Assembly (NCBI GenBank): GCA_030549495.1
Contig: JAUIRK010000036.1
Location: 186,001 to 250,000 of the forward strand
Length of the DNA: 64,000 bases
From: Nectonema munidae
Lineage: Eukaryota; Nematomorpha; Nectonematoida; Nectonematidae
Reading direction: 5' to 3'
A program made the translations under genes and the position numbers. Below are positions 20,906-34,500 of this stretch, one piece after another (the first letter of the stretch is position 1; each line of letters starts with the position of its first letter). The notes below the pieces were generated by a model. That model ran no database searches. It saw only the letters and a list, made by a program, of their open reading frames with translations, and was not told the DNA's origin.

Positions 20906-22299
20906 TTTTTCAACTGCCCAAAATATCAACAAACTTTTGGTATTGCAAAATACATCGAATCAAGTTCAAACTCACTAACTAGTTAACGTAATTGGCTTTC
21001 AAAATGATTAATTTGTGGGAATTATTTACATTGTGAAATTAAATCTCTCTCAATTAGCTATATTCAATCAATTCCTCGATAATCTATAAATAATTACCCT
21101 AAGACTTTTATCTACATCTCGATTCTTCTTTAACTTATACGGAAGCTCTTGATTGAATGATTTCTTGATAACCAAATGATGATGATTATGATGACAATAA
21201 TAGTTCTAATGGAACAATAATTTTTAATAACGATTTTAACGCAAAAAAAGCTTTAAAAAATAATTATTTCAAAAAAAATTAAATATAAATTAAAGTTTAT
21301 CTTTTTTTAAAAGATTTTAAAGGAATAGGAATCGGTGTCTGTATCTGATAAAATTTAGCAGTCCAAATTCCTCCCTTCTTTAATCGTATTGGTTAAGCAT
21401 CTCGATATAATTGAGAGTTTTATCTTCTATATTCAACTGACAATATCCGCTTGAATGCGATTTTTTGTCGGATATCATTTAGAAAAGAGATGTATTTTCA
21501 ATGGTATTGGTGGTGATAAAAACATTCCCAAAATTATTTAAAATATTTTTTCATAATATAACTTATGTATTCGGTTTTTTGATTCCTTATTTCTAAAGTT
21601 ATTTCTGAAACCTAAAGTTCAATTTTTTTTCTAAAATTTTTCTTTGCCCGGCTAAAAATTATAATTATTTATTCATCAAAATGAATACAACCTTTTAAAG
21701 TATTTTTGAAGTTGCTAGGGTTTTCATAACTTTTGCTAATAACAATATCTTGAGACCAGGTGCTCACATCATCAAAATTATTGGGGGGCGAAATTTTTTT
21801 TGTTGCAATTTTCAAAATTACTAGTCTGGAAATACCATTTGAGACCAAATATTCAAGCAATCCTTTAAAATAGAGTGTATTCAGCGCATACGTAAATTTT
21901 TAAGACAACTTTATATTTTTTTTTACAAAATTGTTGAATTTTGCAATGCCTCGCCTTTTATAATAAATTTTAAGGAAAAAAAGTCTATCAGAAAAAAATT
22001 ATAGAGCTTCAACAAAAACTAAAAAATTTTACAGCATAACTTAAGTTTTTTGAAAACAAATTTGACGTATCCCCTACAGCCGCGTTTTTCAAACTTTTTT
22101 TACTGCGACCCATAGCAAGAAGCTATTTTTCATATACAAGCAGAAGTCATGTAGATGTATGAGAAAAATCACTATCTACGGACATTCCTAATTTCCCTCA
22201 AGTTATGATTTTTGACGTAAGCAATATGGTATGCTTGTTTACTCTCAGATTTTATATCTTAAGGTAAAATATAGTTTTTATTGATGTATTATTGTTTAG
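20906..22299. other. region just upstream of the first recognised GDAP1-like exon
   Basis: The first exon of copy 1 should lie here or further left but was not found. A hAT-like terminus (TTTTTCAAACTTTTTTTACTGCGACC, cut here to CAAACTTTTTTTACTGCGAC) starts near 22090. Confidence 0.3.
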
Positions 22300-22501
22300 G
22301 TTCTCCTACTGATCAATTATTTAGAAATTAGCCCTGTGTATATTAATGTCGATTTGTCAAAGTTTGAAAATTACAACCCAGAGTTCGTTGAAATTAACAA
22401 ATCTTGCACAGTTCCTGTTTACGTTGATGAAAGCATGACAATAACGCAATCTTCCGAAATCTTGAAGCATCTCAATGACAACTTTTCGACTTCTAAAGCT
22501 T
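22300..22501 (+). CDS. GDAP1-like copy 1, thioredoxin-fold exon
   Basis: Acceptor TTGTTTAG before 22300, donor GTAAGAG from 22502; 202 nt, entering at phase 0 and leaving after one base of a Cys codon. Encodes VLLLINYLEISPVYINVDLS, then NPEFVEINKSCTVPVYVDES and TQSSEILKHLNDNF. The matching copy 2 exon is 49419-49614 (six nt shorter). Confidence 0.85.
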
Positions 22502-25500
22502 GTAAGAGTTATCCTATTTATAATTTAAAATTCGGAAGTTATTTTGTAAAATTTTAACTAGTATCGCTAATTGTACACTTTTCAAAATGTGCTTAGTCAA
22601 TCAAATGTATTCATTTGATTAACTTTTTTGAAACAGGAATATATTTCCAAAATATGTCAAGTCGTAATTCCTTATATTCACAAAAGTGATTATCCAAAGC
22701 TTTTATTAAAAGTTGCAAAAAAAAATTAGCTTAACAATAGCGTATCGGATTTCGCAAAATTATTGATCTAAATTGTACTGTTCATATTCTCTAAAGTAAT
22801 CGTGTATCTATGATTTCCTCTTAAATTTTATCTACATAGTATGTGTCTATCGCAGTGGAAGATTTAGTCAGGGTGCAAACGCCCATTCACTATTTTTGAG
22901 TGTATCAATGTATACCATTTTCCCTTTTGTTAGGCCCGCTAGGGCAATGTTGGCTCTTAATTTGGCCCTTTGTTGAGAAACGGTGGGGAACCAGAGATCT
23001 AAAGTCTGAACTAATTTTCTTTGAATTGTTATGAATTCATCATTTTTTTGCTTCGTTTATTCCAATAAACTCTTTCTACCGCAAGCCTGTGTTTAACTAT
23101 CTGATTTGATATTTGTTAAAAAGAGTACTGACGATTCGAATGTGTCGATCATTTTTTATTGAGAAAATGAATAAATGTAAAAGGTAACACTAATTAAAGT
23201 TTCTGCAAATATGCCATTTTCAAAGTTTAGAGCAGGGATTTCTCAAACTTTTTGACCTAAGGTACCCTTTGGCTTAAAAATTTTTCTCATGAACCCCCAC
23301 CATCCTGATATCGAAAATATGATGATTTTTAGTCTAAATCTTTCAGTTAAATATTTTCGATTGTAAAACAATCAAACTACTTGAACTCAAATGGCTTTAT
23401 TCAAAAACTAATAAAAGATTATAACTTGAAAACACAAAGGAAAAATAGTATTTTTTGATTTTTCAACATTAACATCAATCAGTGTGAAGGATATGCCTGC
23501 TTTTTGGAAATAATATGTTCTATGCTTGGTACATTTTTGGATAAACAAAGAGTCCTAAATCATTCTCCACATTTAATCTTGATCTATGTTTGTTCTTGAT
23601 ATTTAAAAGCTCAGAAAAACCTTGCTCACACAAGTAAGTACTTGGAAACATTAGCAAGGATTTCAAAACTACTTTAGATATAAAGGGGTAGATATCACAC
23701 ATCTTAGACCAGAATGTTTTGAGAGAATGTGTTTCAAATGCATCTTTTGCAGTAGAGTCGTTTACCAACTCTAAAAATTCGTCTTGCATATCTTCTGAAA
23801 GAAGATTAACATCCATGCTAAAAGGATTTCTAATAAAGCTACTAAATGGGATTTAACAAGCTTCAGAATTTCTAGTTTTTCTTTATATTTTCTTTTATCA
23901 AGCATTTCGCTAAGATGTTCAAACATAGTAAAATTTCTATTTTCAATCCTTTCTTTTTAAGCTTCATTATAAACGATCTCATTTTGTCCATGAAATCAAT
24001 CACAGTTATAAACCTACCTTAAAGTTCCAAATTAAATGAATTTAAACGTGAAAAATATCAGTTAAATAGGCAAGCTTTTGAGGCCATTGGTTGTCTGATA
24101 GTTTTCTTGCAAATTCCATTGACTTCAACTTGCTATCTCGCATGAAGAATTCAGTAAGTTCTTTTTTCAGTGATTCAACCCTTGCTACTACATTTCCTCT
24201 CGACAACCAGCGAACTTCAGTGTGAAGGAGTACATTTTCTTCGTTGCTTCCAAATTCCTGGCACAAGAGTAGAAAAAGTCTTGTATTTAATGTGCTAGAT
24301 TAGTTTGAGTTCACCATGTGTACAACATCTTCAAGCACTGATTCACAGTCCTGCATTTAAAAAAAAATTTTCTGTTGTCAGAAGTTTCTCAACGGATTTT
24401 ATATATTTTTTGTATACTAAAACCGAAAATGAAACCCCTTTTTTCTAATTAGCTCTTAATGTCATAATATTATTACCTATTTTAAGTACTATTACAAATC
24501 AAATCAGTAAACAAGATTTTTGAAAATAAAAACAATTAAAATGTTTCAGAATTCTAATTTTATTCAAAAAACGATGTTTTTATTGGTTTTCTATTGTATT
24601 CAGACCTCGGATTATCACGTTGGAGGCACCATCAATAATCGGCAAGCATGTTAATGCTCCACACACCTTGATATCTTTCCTCCATCATTCGGATATCTTG
24701 ATGGAAGCGCTCTACTTGCTCTTCGCTGTAATCTCCACAGGAAAAAATCCAGATGAGCGTCTAAAAAAATGAATTTTCAACGACATTCTCGCCTAAGGCA
24801 CTTATAGTTCTGAAGAAGTTTTTTTAGCTATGACCTTGTAGTTGTTACTTCGATGGTTGCCCAAGAAATTTTCGACTAATGACTTGAAAGAAGTCCATGC
24901 TTTTTTCTCCTTTATCTTCATACACTTTTCAAATGTACTGTCCTTCATTAGTTCTCTGATCCCTGGACCATCAAAAATGACTGCTTTTATTTTTGCAATG
25001 CTCTTAACCTATGAAATATTTTTCTAAGAAAATAAAAAATTGAGCTGTCTTCATCAAGTGCTTTAATAAAGTTTTTCATGAGACCAAGTTTTTCATGAAG
25101 AGGTGGAAGCAAGATCTTTTGTGCCGGTACAAGAGGATCAGATAAAATGTTTTTTTTATTTCGCTTCTTGAAGGCCATTCTTTTTTGTTGAAATGTAAAT
25201 CGTCAGCTCGACTATCCCACAGGCACAAGAAGCATGGAAATTTGGTGTATCAGCCTTGTAACCCCATTAAGATACCAACAACCTGAAAGTTAATAAAAAA
25301 ATATAAATTTTTGTTAGAATAAATGAAACTTAGTAAAATTACTTTTAAATCTCCGCATATCAGCCACTGATGTTCTTCATATTTAAATGCTGAAAGAATA
25401 GACTTTATGCCATCTAAATTATCTTTGATTCTCACAGAATAAGCCAAAAGAACAGATGCAAAAGTGTTGCTGATGTTCAGCGAAACAGCTTTGAAAGAGA

Positions 25501-28500
25501 AGAGTCCAAAAAAAGTCGCCACTCCTTAGAATGGTATTCGACTCCTAAAGTTTCAATCCACTTTCCAACATTCTTACAATAAACAAAAGAAGAGTCGCTG
25601 TTGTAAGCAAAAAACTCTAAATTCTTTTTCCCTTTCCCTATACCAGGCAAATGTAGTTTCTGGGGCAAACAAGTTGTCTTGCTTCAATCGCGAGCCCATT
25701 AACTGAGCAGATTCTTTCGACAGGGCCAAGTCTCTGACTAAATCAATAAGCTTAGCTTGAGTCATGCGAATTGGTTCAGAATTATTCATAGTACATGTAA
25801 AGGAATTGTCTGAAGAGGATTCACCATCATCATCATCCGAGCTTGAAAATGAATGAATGTTTGAGGGTTTATCGGGTACTGGCACGTCTCGACCATGAGG
25901 AACAGGTTTAATCGCGAATGCAACATCTGGATATATTACTGGTGCTTTTTTCTTTTTGTTTATGCTTTTCAAATTTGTCAAGCAAAAATAGCAATCTGTG
26001 CAATGATCCTTCTGCTCACGCCAAACCATAGGAATTCCAAAAGCCAGTTTAGGTTTCTTTTTATCCATCCATCTTCTCAAACCTTCAACACAAGTTCTGC
26101 AACTGATATGCTGTGCAAACGGCTTGTTCTGGTCGTCCAGTTTCACTCCAAAATATGCATGATACGATTTTTTGACAAACTTGGTAATTTTCGACACTTG
26201 GCCAGGAAACGTGACCTTACCGCAAATATAAGAAAACCTATCCGGGTCGTTTAAACACTTTCTATACATTACATATTTAATTATTTCTAAACAAAAAAAT
26301 CTTTTTGAACACTGATAAACATAAATAAATTTGTATATGAAGTGATGAAAACAAAAAATTCAAAGAAAATTAAATTCCGAAACAATTCTGAATTGCGGAA
26401 AAAGTTGAGTTAACCAAACCAAAAGATTACCATATTCGAAATCAGCATAAAAAACTGTCCAGAAACCTGCAAAAAAATTCTGACAGCAAAAATGATGCAG
26501 ACCAGTGATCAAATGGGAGAGTTCTTGAGGCCAACGCATATCGATGCAACATGCACTGAAGATGTTTTATTTCAGAAGTCACTTCCTCGAAAACCTGAAC
26601 GATGGCCGAGCATTGCTCGTGCTTCGTCGGTTGTGATTGCACATACATTTCCCCAACTTAATCCTTCTTTCTGGAAAAACAATGAAACTTGGTTGAAAAT
26701 ATCTTCCCTTTTTGTTGTTGACTTCAATGTTTGACAAAACAAAAAAATTTCCTTAAATTCTTGATCTTTGATATATCTTACAAATACAAGAAGTTGAGCA
26801 CGTGAAACAGTATCAGTCAATTCACCAAGTTGAATTGCAAAATTTCCGAAAGCAGAATCTTTTATTTCTGTAATTATCTGTTGCCTGACATCATCAGACA
26901 TATCTTCTATTCGTCGATCAAAGAGGTATTGATGAAACCTTCTCAGCAGAGTCCGTTCCAATGAGACAACCTATTATGTCTTTACAACAAGGATCTATAA
27001 ATTTCTCTGCAATTTTATGGGGCTTTCCTTCTTGTGCTGTTCTTAATGATACCATGTAAGATGCACGTAAGCCGGCTTCTTAAACTGAATAAGAGGTCGT
27101 GAAGAATGAAAGCGTGTTTTTTTTAAATCTCTTCTCTTTGCTTGAAAAATGCAATCATTTTGCTCTTGAAATTAGGATGCCAACTTATTTAAATGGCGTT
27201 TCAAAAAAGCAGGCTTCATGCACTCCGCTGATAAAACTTTGTGACATATTACACACTGAGGGAAATCAATGCTATTTTTATCGAGAAGTGTTTTGCTAAA
27301 TTGAATGATGCTTTCATCATATTGTCTTTTTTCGATATTGAATGCATAAACAATTTAAAAAAGATCAAAAAATAAAAAAAAAATCATTCATATTATTTAT
27401 TAACATTATCTTTAAATTCTTGAAAAATATTTTTACCAATCAAATCAATTTTTGATAATAAAAAAATAAATGCGTTCAACCAGGGGCGTAGCCAGGGGGG
27501 GGGGGCAGTGCCCCCCTCCAAATACCTTTTCTGCCCCCCCCCCCCCCCCCCAATAATTTTATTTCCAATATGCTTACCCCTCTAAATTCCTTGCATGCCA
27601 CCCAACTTCCATTTTTTGGCTACGCCACTGCGTTCAACCATTTTAAAATTTAGTTAGACGAAAAAATCTGAAGTAATTTTTTGAACTAACTTGTTTAATC
27701 AATTTTTTAATTAAATTTCTTTTGTAAGTTTTAAAAGCTCGCGTACCCCTGAAAAATTTCTCGCGAACCCCATTTTTAGAAACTCTGGTTTAGAGTTACA
27801 ATGGAAAATGAAAATAAAAAGATTTATAGATGAATTTTTTATTTCGTGCCATATAATATTTCGAAAATAAAAATTATCAAAAATATGGCTTAAAATAAAA
27901 AAGTTTATTCTTACATTAACCCATTTAAGACCAAGCAAAGCAGACGATATCTAAAAAAACGCAGACGATGTATATTCAAAGTCATTGAAAAAAGCAGACG
28001 AAGATGAAATTACTTATGTTCCAAAATAGGAACATTGGTCGTAAATGGGTTATAAACGAGTAATTTGATGATGTAATTTTATTATGATGAACGAAAGGTA
28101 GTAGAGGTTTTCGATCTTCTTTTATGGAGTTATATTTCTAGCCTTTTTTTTTGGCTCATTGGCAGCCTATTTGTTGATGACGGTGAAAATGCAAAGAAGT
28201 GATACCTCTGGTTTTTGTTATTTACATATATATGTAGGTATGTGTATATGTGTGACGAGTGTATCCTTGTGCGTACATTTAGGCTTGAAGGTGGTGATAT
28301 AAATGTAATTGTGTCTTGAATTGGGAACATAAGTAATTTCATCTTCGTCTGCTTTTTTCAATGACTTTGAATATATATAGTCTGCATTTTTTTTAGATAT
28401 CGTCTGATTTCTATGGTAACCCTCGCTTGACGGACTCTATGTATTTTTTCCGCTCTCAACATTAAAACGCTATTTACACAAAATTTTATTATAGAAACCT

Positions 28501-31500
28501 CAATTACCACTAACATGTAAATGTTCTTTACAATTTTAAGTTTAATCTTTAGTAAAAAAAATTATTTTGTTGCTATATTTTTTACCAAAACTTAAAAATA
28601 ATAAATTTATCATAAAAAATTAATAGATGGCGTTAATTTATATATATATAATTTTAAAAAATTTATGGATTTAACTTTACAACGCATATATTTATATTTT
28701 CAAGCTATTCTCATAACACGAATAACCGGTTTTTACTTAAAGAAAAACTTAGTCTAAAAAAGTCAAAAAAAAATATAACAGGTGTTAAAAATTTATTTTA
28801 AAACTATAAACTTAGAGGCATTTAGAGCAAATAACTAGAATGATATTTACAAACCATATTTCCACATTTTGCACATCGACGTGAAGTTATGTTTTTTCTT
28901 GAGATGCAAAGAAAACATGAAACTTTGCTTGATGATGTAGGTTCTACTTCACTACGACTTTCAAAACCATAGTATGATAATAAATGCTTGACATCAAGGG
29001 ATAACTCTGAAGTTAGAGATCTTATTTTCATAGATTCTTCAGCCATTCGCAGGGCAAGCATTTTTATAAATATCTTTCTACCCCCTTGTTTTGTGTTGGG
29101 GAAATCCCTAGGGCTATTGAACTTTGCTATAACCCATGAGTTCAGCACACTAATATCTAGATAATTTGAAAATAGCGCAAAAGTCCACTTTCTATTGGGT
29201 TTATACGATTTGTAAGCTCTTAGCATTTTATTCACATCAACTCCACCTTTGAACTTGTTGTATTCCAACAAGCTTTCAGGTTTCGAAGCAACATTAGCGA
29301 TTTGCACGTTTTTATGCTGTGACGACATAATATATACAACTTTGAAGTTACGTACGGCATGACGTCTAGGTATATATGCGCTCAGAGAAACATAGGAATA
29401 TATTATTCTACTTTCGCATTCACTAAGTCGCAATTCTCTAAGATAGGGGGGTCTAAATACTAAGGGGACAAATATCCTATTTGACATAACAGTTCCGCAC
29501 AATGATAAATTTTTTGTACTACACCAAACAGCTAAGGAATGACAAGTAAAAAATCTATCCGTGTAAATGCCACACCCTTCAGGTATTTTACTATTTTCAA
29601 TTAGTCTTTTACAAATATTTAGCCCAGAAAAGTAAGTTCTATCAGAAATACCACCCACATAGATTTCGGGAGATATACAATAATAAAATTTAGCGTCGTT
29701 TATGTGATATAATTTTATACCGTAGTGTCCGGGTTTTTTGGGGTCATATATTTTGACCGGACATCCTCCCCTAAATGTAACAAGCTGTTCATCTATGGTA
29801 ACGGCTGAATGAGGATTCCAATACAATGAAAAACTTTAAAAAAAAAATAATCATGGATTTTACGAATTGGACTAATCTTGTTATTAGCATCTCTCTCGTT
29901 TTTTTGTCAAAACTTAAAAATACGTGAATGAGAGTAAACATATCGCGTCCCAAGCAACTTCGTAAAAAAGGACTCCCAGCATTTGAAAATAAGTCAGCAG
30001 TTTTAACTTTTTGATCACCATTTTGACCGATGTAAATCAAAGAGCCAAAGTAAGCGAGAAGATAGGAAACACTAAACTTTGTGTAGCAGTGGTACAAGTT
30101 TACGTACTTAGGATTAGTCGATCTAAAAAATAAAATTTGTTTTTACTTTTCAGATTTTAAAAATACAACTTACTTATAATTGGATTCCATTTTGTGCATT
30201 GTCATTGAGTACAAGTATTGAATAAGTTCAACATCGAAAAAAGTTTAAATATGGAAAAAATATCATTTAAATCTTTAGCAGAGCTTTTAGGACCTGGAGG
30301 TCTTGAGATCGAATCGCGAATATTCAAACTTTCTCTTCTTCCTACTCCACTACTTCTTGGCTCCGAAAAATATTCAGTAGAATCAGGAGCAATCAGATTT
30401 TGATCAAAAAAGTCAATTTCACTAGACATGTTCGAGATTTGAGATGTCTCATTATCAGAATCACTGAAAGTTGAAGAAGAGTTATCGGAAGAAGACATGC
30501 TATAAATGAACTTCATTATGAGTTTTCATTATGAGTTGATGGTGCAATTTATTATATGCGTAGCACGTAAACATAAGCGGATTGCCAGAATTTATATATA
30601 AATATTTATGCCAATGATATCATGATAAAACCATATTACCATATAAAACCATATTACCATATTATACATCTATTACGTAATAGTTTTTTATCATCAACAA
30701 ATCTTTGCGTTCAATAGCATACAAAATCAGTGTGATTTTTCTCAAGAAGCCACAGCTTATCAGTAAAATATCGATCTAGAAATTTTTAGCAAGGACAAAA
30801 CTAGTAGCAGTACTGTCACCCAATTCCTCTTGTTTTACACCAGCGATGTCAAACATGCGGCCCATTACAAGCAGATTTCCGGCCCACACAGATTACAGTA
30901 TTATTAATTATAATTTTATGTATAAGTATAGATTCAGACTTCTCAGAGAACTAGGTTGACTGATTTTCACTTATCATCTCTTATAAAAGTTCGCACTGCA
31001 CAGAAATTTCAGCCAGACATAGCAATGATTGTCAATAACAAGAGGTGTCAAGCCTCGGGACAAGAACATGAAAAGTATTTGAATAATTAATAATAAATCT
31101 TTATTTTGAACTATTGTAGTTTATGTGCATTTCATTTGTAGTTCATTCAAATACATGTGGGCCATGTATGTTTCCTTATAAACTTTTTTTATATTAAAAT
31201 AAAGAACAGATTTATATCCGTGCTAATTTTTTAATTAAATTATTTTGTTTAACTATACATGACTTTGTACTTGCATTTTTGAATATAATCAAACCATTAC
31301 ATGTTTCCAAGTTAAAAGTAAAATATTCTGCAATAATTTTTATTGAACAACTTTAAATATAATTGTAGGAGTGCGGCCCTCATGAGAACACAAACTCACT
31401 CCTTTGGCCCTCATGGGACTCCGAGTTTGACATGCCTGTTTTACACTATTATAATTCCTACAATGATAATTCCTAAGTAGATTCCAAAATACAGAGAAAT

Positions 31501-34500
31501 GAATAAAATAACTCATAACTCTTCTAAATCAGTAAAAATTTCAAAAAATTTGATAAATCCATAATATGAAATTTTTAATTTATATTTTATTTAGATGGCG
31601 TTAAAAAATATATGTAAAAATAGATTTTTTTAATATTAGATCAAATAAATTGATAATTAATTTTATTTTATATTTTGTTTAATATTTTTATCAATTAAGG
31701 TTTTTTTATATATATGTGAAATTTTGTCATCACGCGTTTATAGTTATCACTATTAAATTTCTTTTTAGGAAGACACATAACGTTATAAGAATAGCGGAAA
31801 AAATGTATTGAGTCCCTCAACGGTGTTAGAACAAATAAGTCCGTCGAGCGAGGGGGCAGATTTGCTTAAAACCTTTGTTTAGATTTTTTCAAAAAAGTTT
31901 CCTTTTCTGCATTTATTTTATTTTCTTGATGTAATCTGAAACTATTTTGACATATTCTAATTTTAACAAATTTCAATTTTTGTCTGGAAAAGTTAGGCTC
32001 TTCTCAAATTACAGTTTTTTGGTCATGAGATCTGATTAGAAAAATTATTTTGTTTTTTTGAAAGTTTTAGGTAATTATTTTTTAAAGATATATATTTCAT
32101 TCTAGCGCTGTAAAGTCTAAAAATAAATTACGCATGCATTATGGCCTTTTTTATGTTGTGGTTTGAAGAAAGTGTTTTTGCCTAAAGATTGTGATTTGTA
32201 TGCCAAACAGGAAAGCTTGATCACACTGATAAATAATGCTCCTATTGGTGTTTTACACGTTGGCGTGTCAATGCATCCGCCATTGCAAGGCAATGAGATT
32301 TCCGAATCGTCCAAATCTATCTTGGCCAAATTCAGAGGTATTTTTTTAATATAATATACCAAAATATAAACGTTTATTTCATATAATCAATATTAACAAA
32401 TTTATAGTGCTTTCAAAAATAGTTTATTCAATATAGCCCGTCTTCATTGTTAACCACAGCTTTCACACGTTGCCTGAAATATGGGCACCTTTTTTTGACC
32501 AAGTCAACCGCCATGTTGTACCACTCTTTCTTCAGAACTTGTTTAAGGAAATCTACACTTAAACCAGAGCTTTTGTTAATAGACTACTGCAATTTGTCAC
32601 ATATAGCATAGTCTAAGGGGGTGATTGGACTCGAAGAAAGCCTTAAGTTGGTGGGCCAAAAAGCAGGGAATTTTTTTTGCTGCATTGACAGTAGCACCAT
32701 CAATTTTCAGTCCAAACATAATTAGTTTTAGGGTATTCTCGTTTCATCTAAGCCAAAAATTTTATAATAAACTTCAGTGTTAAATTTTTCGCCAGACTTG
32801 GAAAAATGAAGAGGTATTTCTTTCCATCAGAAGCAACGACTTCCGAGACCCTAACTTCATCTCTGTGTTTGGTTCTAAAACGCCTTTTACTTCAGAAAGA
32901 GATGAAGCGATTTATCTATCATTTCTACCGTTCAAAACAGCATCTAGAGTAGAGATTTTTCATCTGAAGATATTTCAAGGATGTGTCCATGCTGTTTTAA
33001 ATATCGTAGTAGACATTATTCTCATGGATGTTGGATCTTTTTGAATTTTAGATTTTTGAGGGACTGCAAAAATGAATGAGTCCCGTTTTTATTGATGTAT
33101 CATCCACTCCCTTGTTTTTTTTGATACATCCCATTTCTCGTATTCTGTTTCTAACATTGTAGACAGTACTCACAAATGTCTAAGCAATATCTGCAATGCG
33201 TTTTCGAAACGAAGCAAATCGGAAGTGCATTGTCGTTTTGCATCTTGTGTGGACATACTACCTTTGCTCTTGAGTTGAAAACAATTTATTTAAATAACAA
33301 CCCTTAACCACATATAAGAAATACTTGTTTTACAATATTGTAATTTTTCTTCCGCTTCCTGCAAAAAATGACTAAGACTGACGGATTATATTATCAAAGG
33401 AAAAATTGCTGCCATAAGGAATTGTGTTTTCAAAAAAAGCTGACATATGTTGAGGTTGACAGATGATCCGAGGACGGATTATTATCGCCGATTGATAAAC
33501 GCACTCATTCTCAAAAGTTTTCCCCCAACTGAATATTTACAGATAAATCATTTTAGAAAAAGAATGCTATGAAATTGCGCGGGCATGAATTTTCTTCTAG
33601 ATTCGCTTTTGTTAAAGATAAGTAGCTTTGGAATGAGAACTTCTTCGTACCATGTATGGGTTATGCCCTCATCATTATCTCTGTATCACTACGCTCTTGG
33701 ATACTACAAAAGAGCAAGCTACTTTTTCCTGTTATGCGGAATAAGAAAAAGTGGTCGAAGATGGAATGAGAAAAAACTAGAGAATATTCGTCTAAAGGAA
33801 AGTAATGCGCAAGATAAAATAAAATGGCGACTTGGAATCATGGCCAACTATCCCCAACTTAGGAAGATAAGGTGTAGGGGCGAAGAAGGGGATGCATTTG
33901 TCAGAATTTAGTGATTTATTCTAATTAGTCAGAATTTAGTAACTTTTAGTTGATTCCTTGTAAATATTCTTAAAGACTATTTTGAATATACTCTGTCTTT
34001 GACCTTTTTTTAACTGGGACACTATTTAATACTAGGGTTGGTTGAAACTGGGGATATGTGATCATTCCCGAAAAATTATGATATATTTATAAAAATAAAT
34101 AAAAAAAAAATTTTTTAATAGGAAAAGTTTTATTGCGTTTATATTAACTTTTTTTTTTATATATTCTTAAAGACTATTTTGAATTATTACCCATTTTGAA
34201 TATACTCTGTCTTTGACTTTTTTTTAACTAGGACGCTATTTAATACTGGGGTGGGTTGAAACTGGGATATGTGATCATTCCTGAAAAATTGTGATATATT
34301 TATAAAAATAAATAAAAAAAAATTTTTTTAATAGGAAAAGTTTTATTGCGTTTATATTAACTTTTTTTATATATTCTTAAAGACTATTTTGAATTATTAC
34401 CCATTTTGAATATACTCTGTCTTTGATTTTTTTTTTAACTAGGACGCTATTTAATACTGGGGTGGGTTGAAACTGGGATATGTGATCATTCCTGAAAAAT

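Larger units (their letters stand above)
23233..27787 (-). mobile_element. hAT transposon (ZBED5/SCAND3-like) with 8-bp target duplication, host of nested elements
   Basis: GTTTAGAG flanks both sides (23225-23232 and 27788-27795), an exact 8-bp hAT duplication. The left end starts CAGGGATTTCTCAAACTTTT; the right end, read inward, starts CAGAGTTTCTAAAAATGGGG. Minus-strand transposase pieces in order: FAIQLGELTDTVSRAQLLVF and VRYIKDQEFKEIFLFCQTL (26960-26730), CAITTDEARAMLGHRSGF, LHRYALASRTLPF (about 26560), then after an insertion EDVVHMVN, LLHTEVRWLSRGNV (about 24210), PQKLAYLTDIF, and C-terminal MFPSTYLCEQGFSELLNIKN plus RSRLNVENDL (23820-23560). The insert is the element at 24368-26492; a hAT MITE sits at 27481-27630. 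Transposase has stops and frame changes and is inactive. Confidence 0.88.
28420..31854 (-). mobile_element. piggyBac transposon with both terminal repeats
   Basis: Ends are CCCTCGCTTGACGGACT (28420-28436) and, read inward, CCCTCGCTCGACGGACT (31854-31838), 16 of 17 identical. A shared subterminal block ATGTATTTTTTCCGCT lies next to the left end, and a near-identical one lies about 45 bp inside the right end. CCC termini are typical of piggyBac; the TTAA duplication is not intact (GTAA at left, none at right). The transposase gene runs on minus. A hAT MITE (30841-31438) sits between the gene and the right TIR. Confidence 0.8.

Noticed and set aside
22155-22240. Possible first exon of GDAP1-like copy 1 (text KITIYGHS, then donor GTAAGC)
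   Set aside because: KITIYGHS resembles a GST first strand, but a stop follows at once, the phase at GTAAGC does not fit the next exon without a shift, and the intron would be only about 70 nt.
25895-26254. 119-residue plus-strand frame
   Set aside because: Antisense to the better supported minus-strand frame with Cys motifs and acidic region.
26492-26734. Plus-strand frame of 80 residues
   Set aside because: Antisense of the hAT transposase; no family match in this direction.
28130-28342. 70-residue minus-strand frame between MITE and piggyBac
   Set aside because: Simple-sequence content (TATATGTA repeats) and no homology; treated as spacer.
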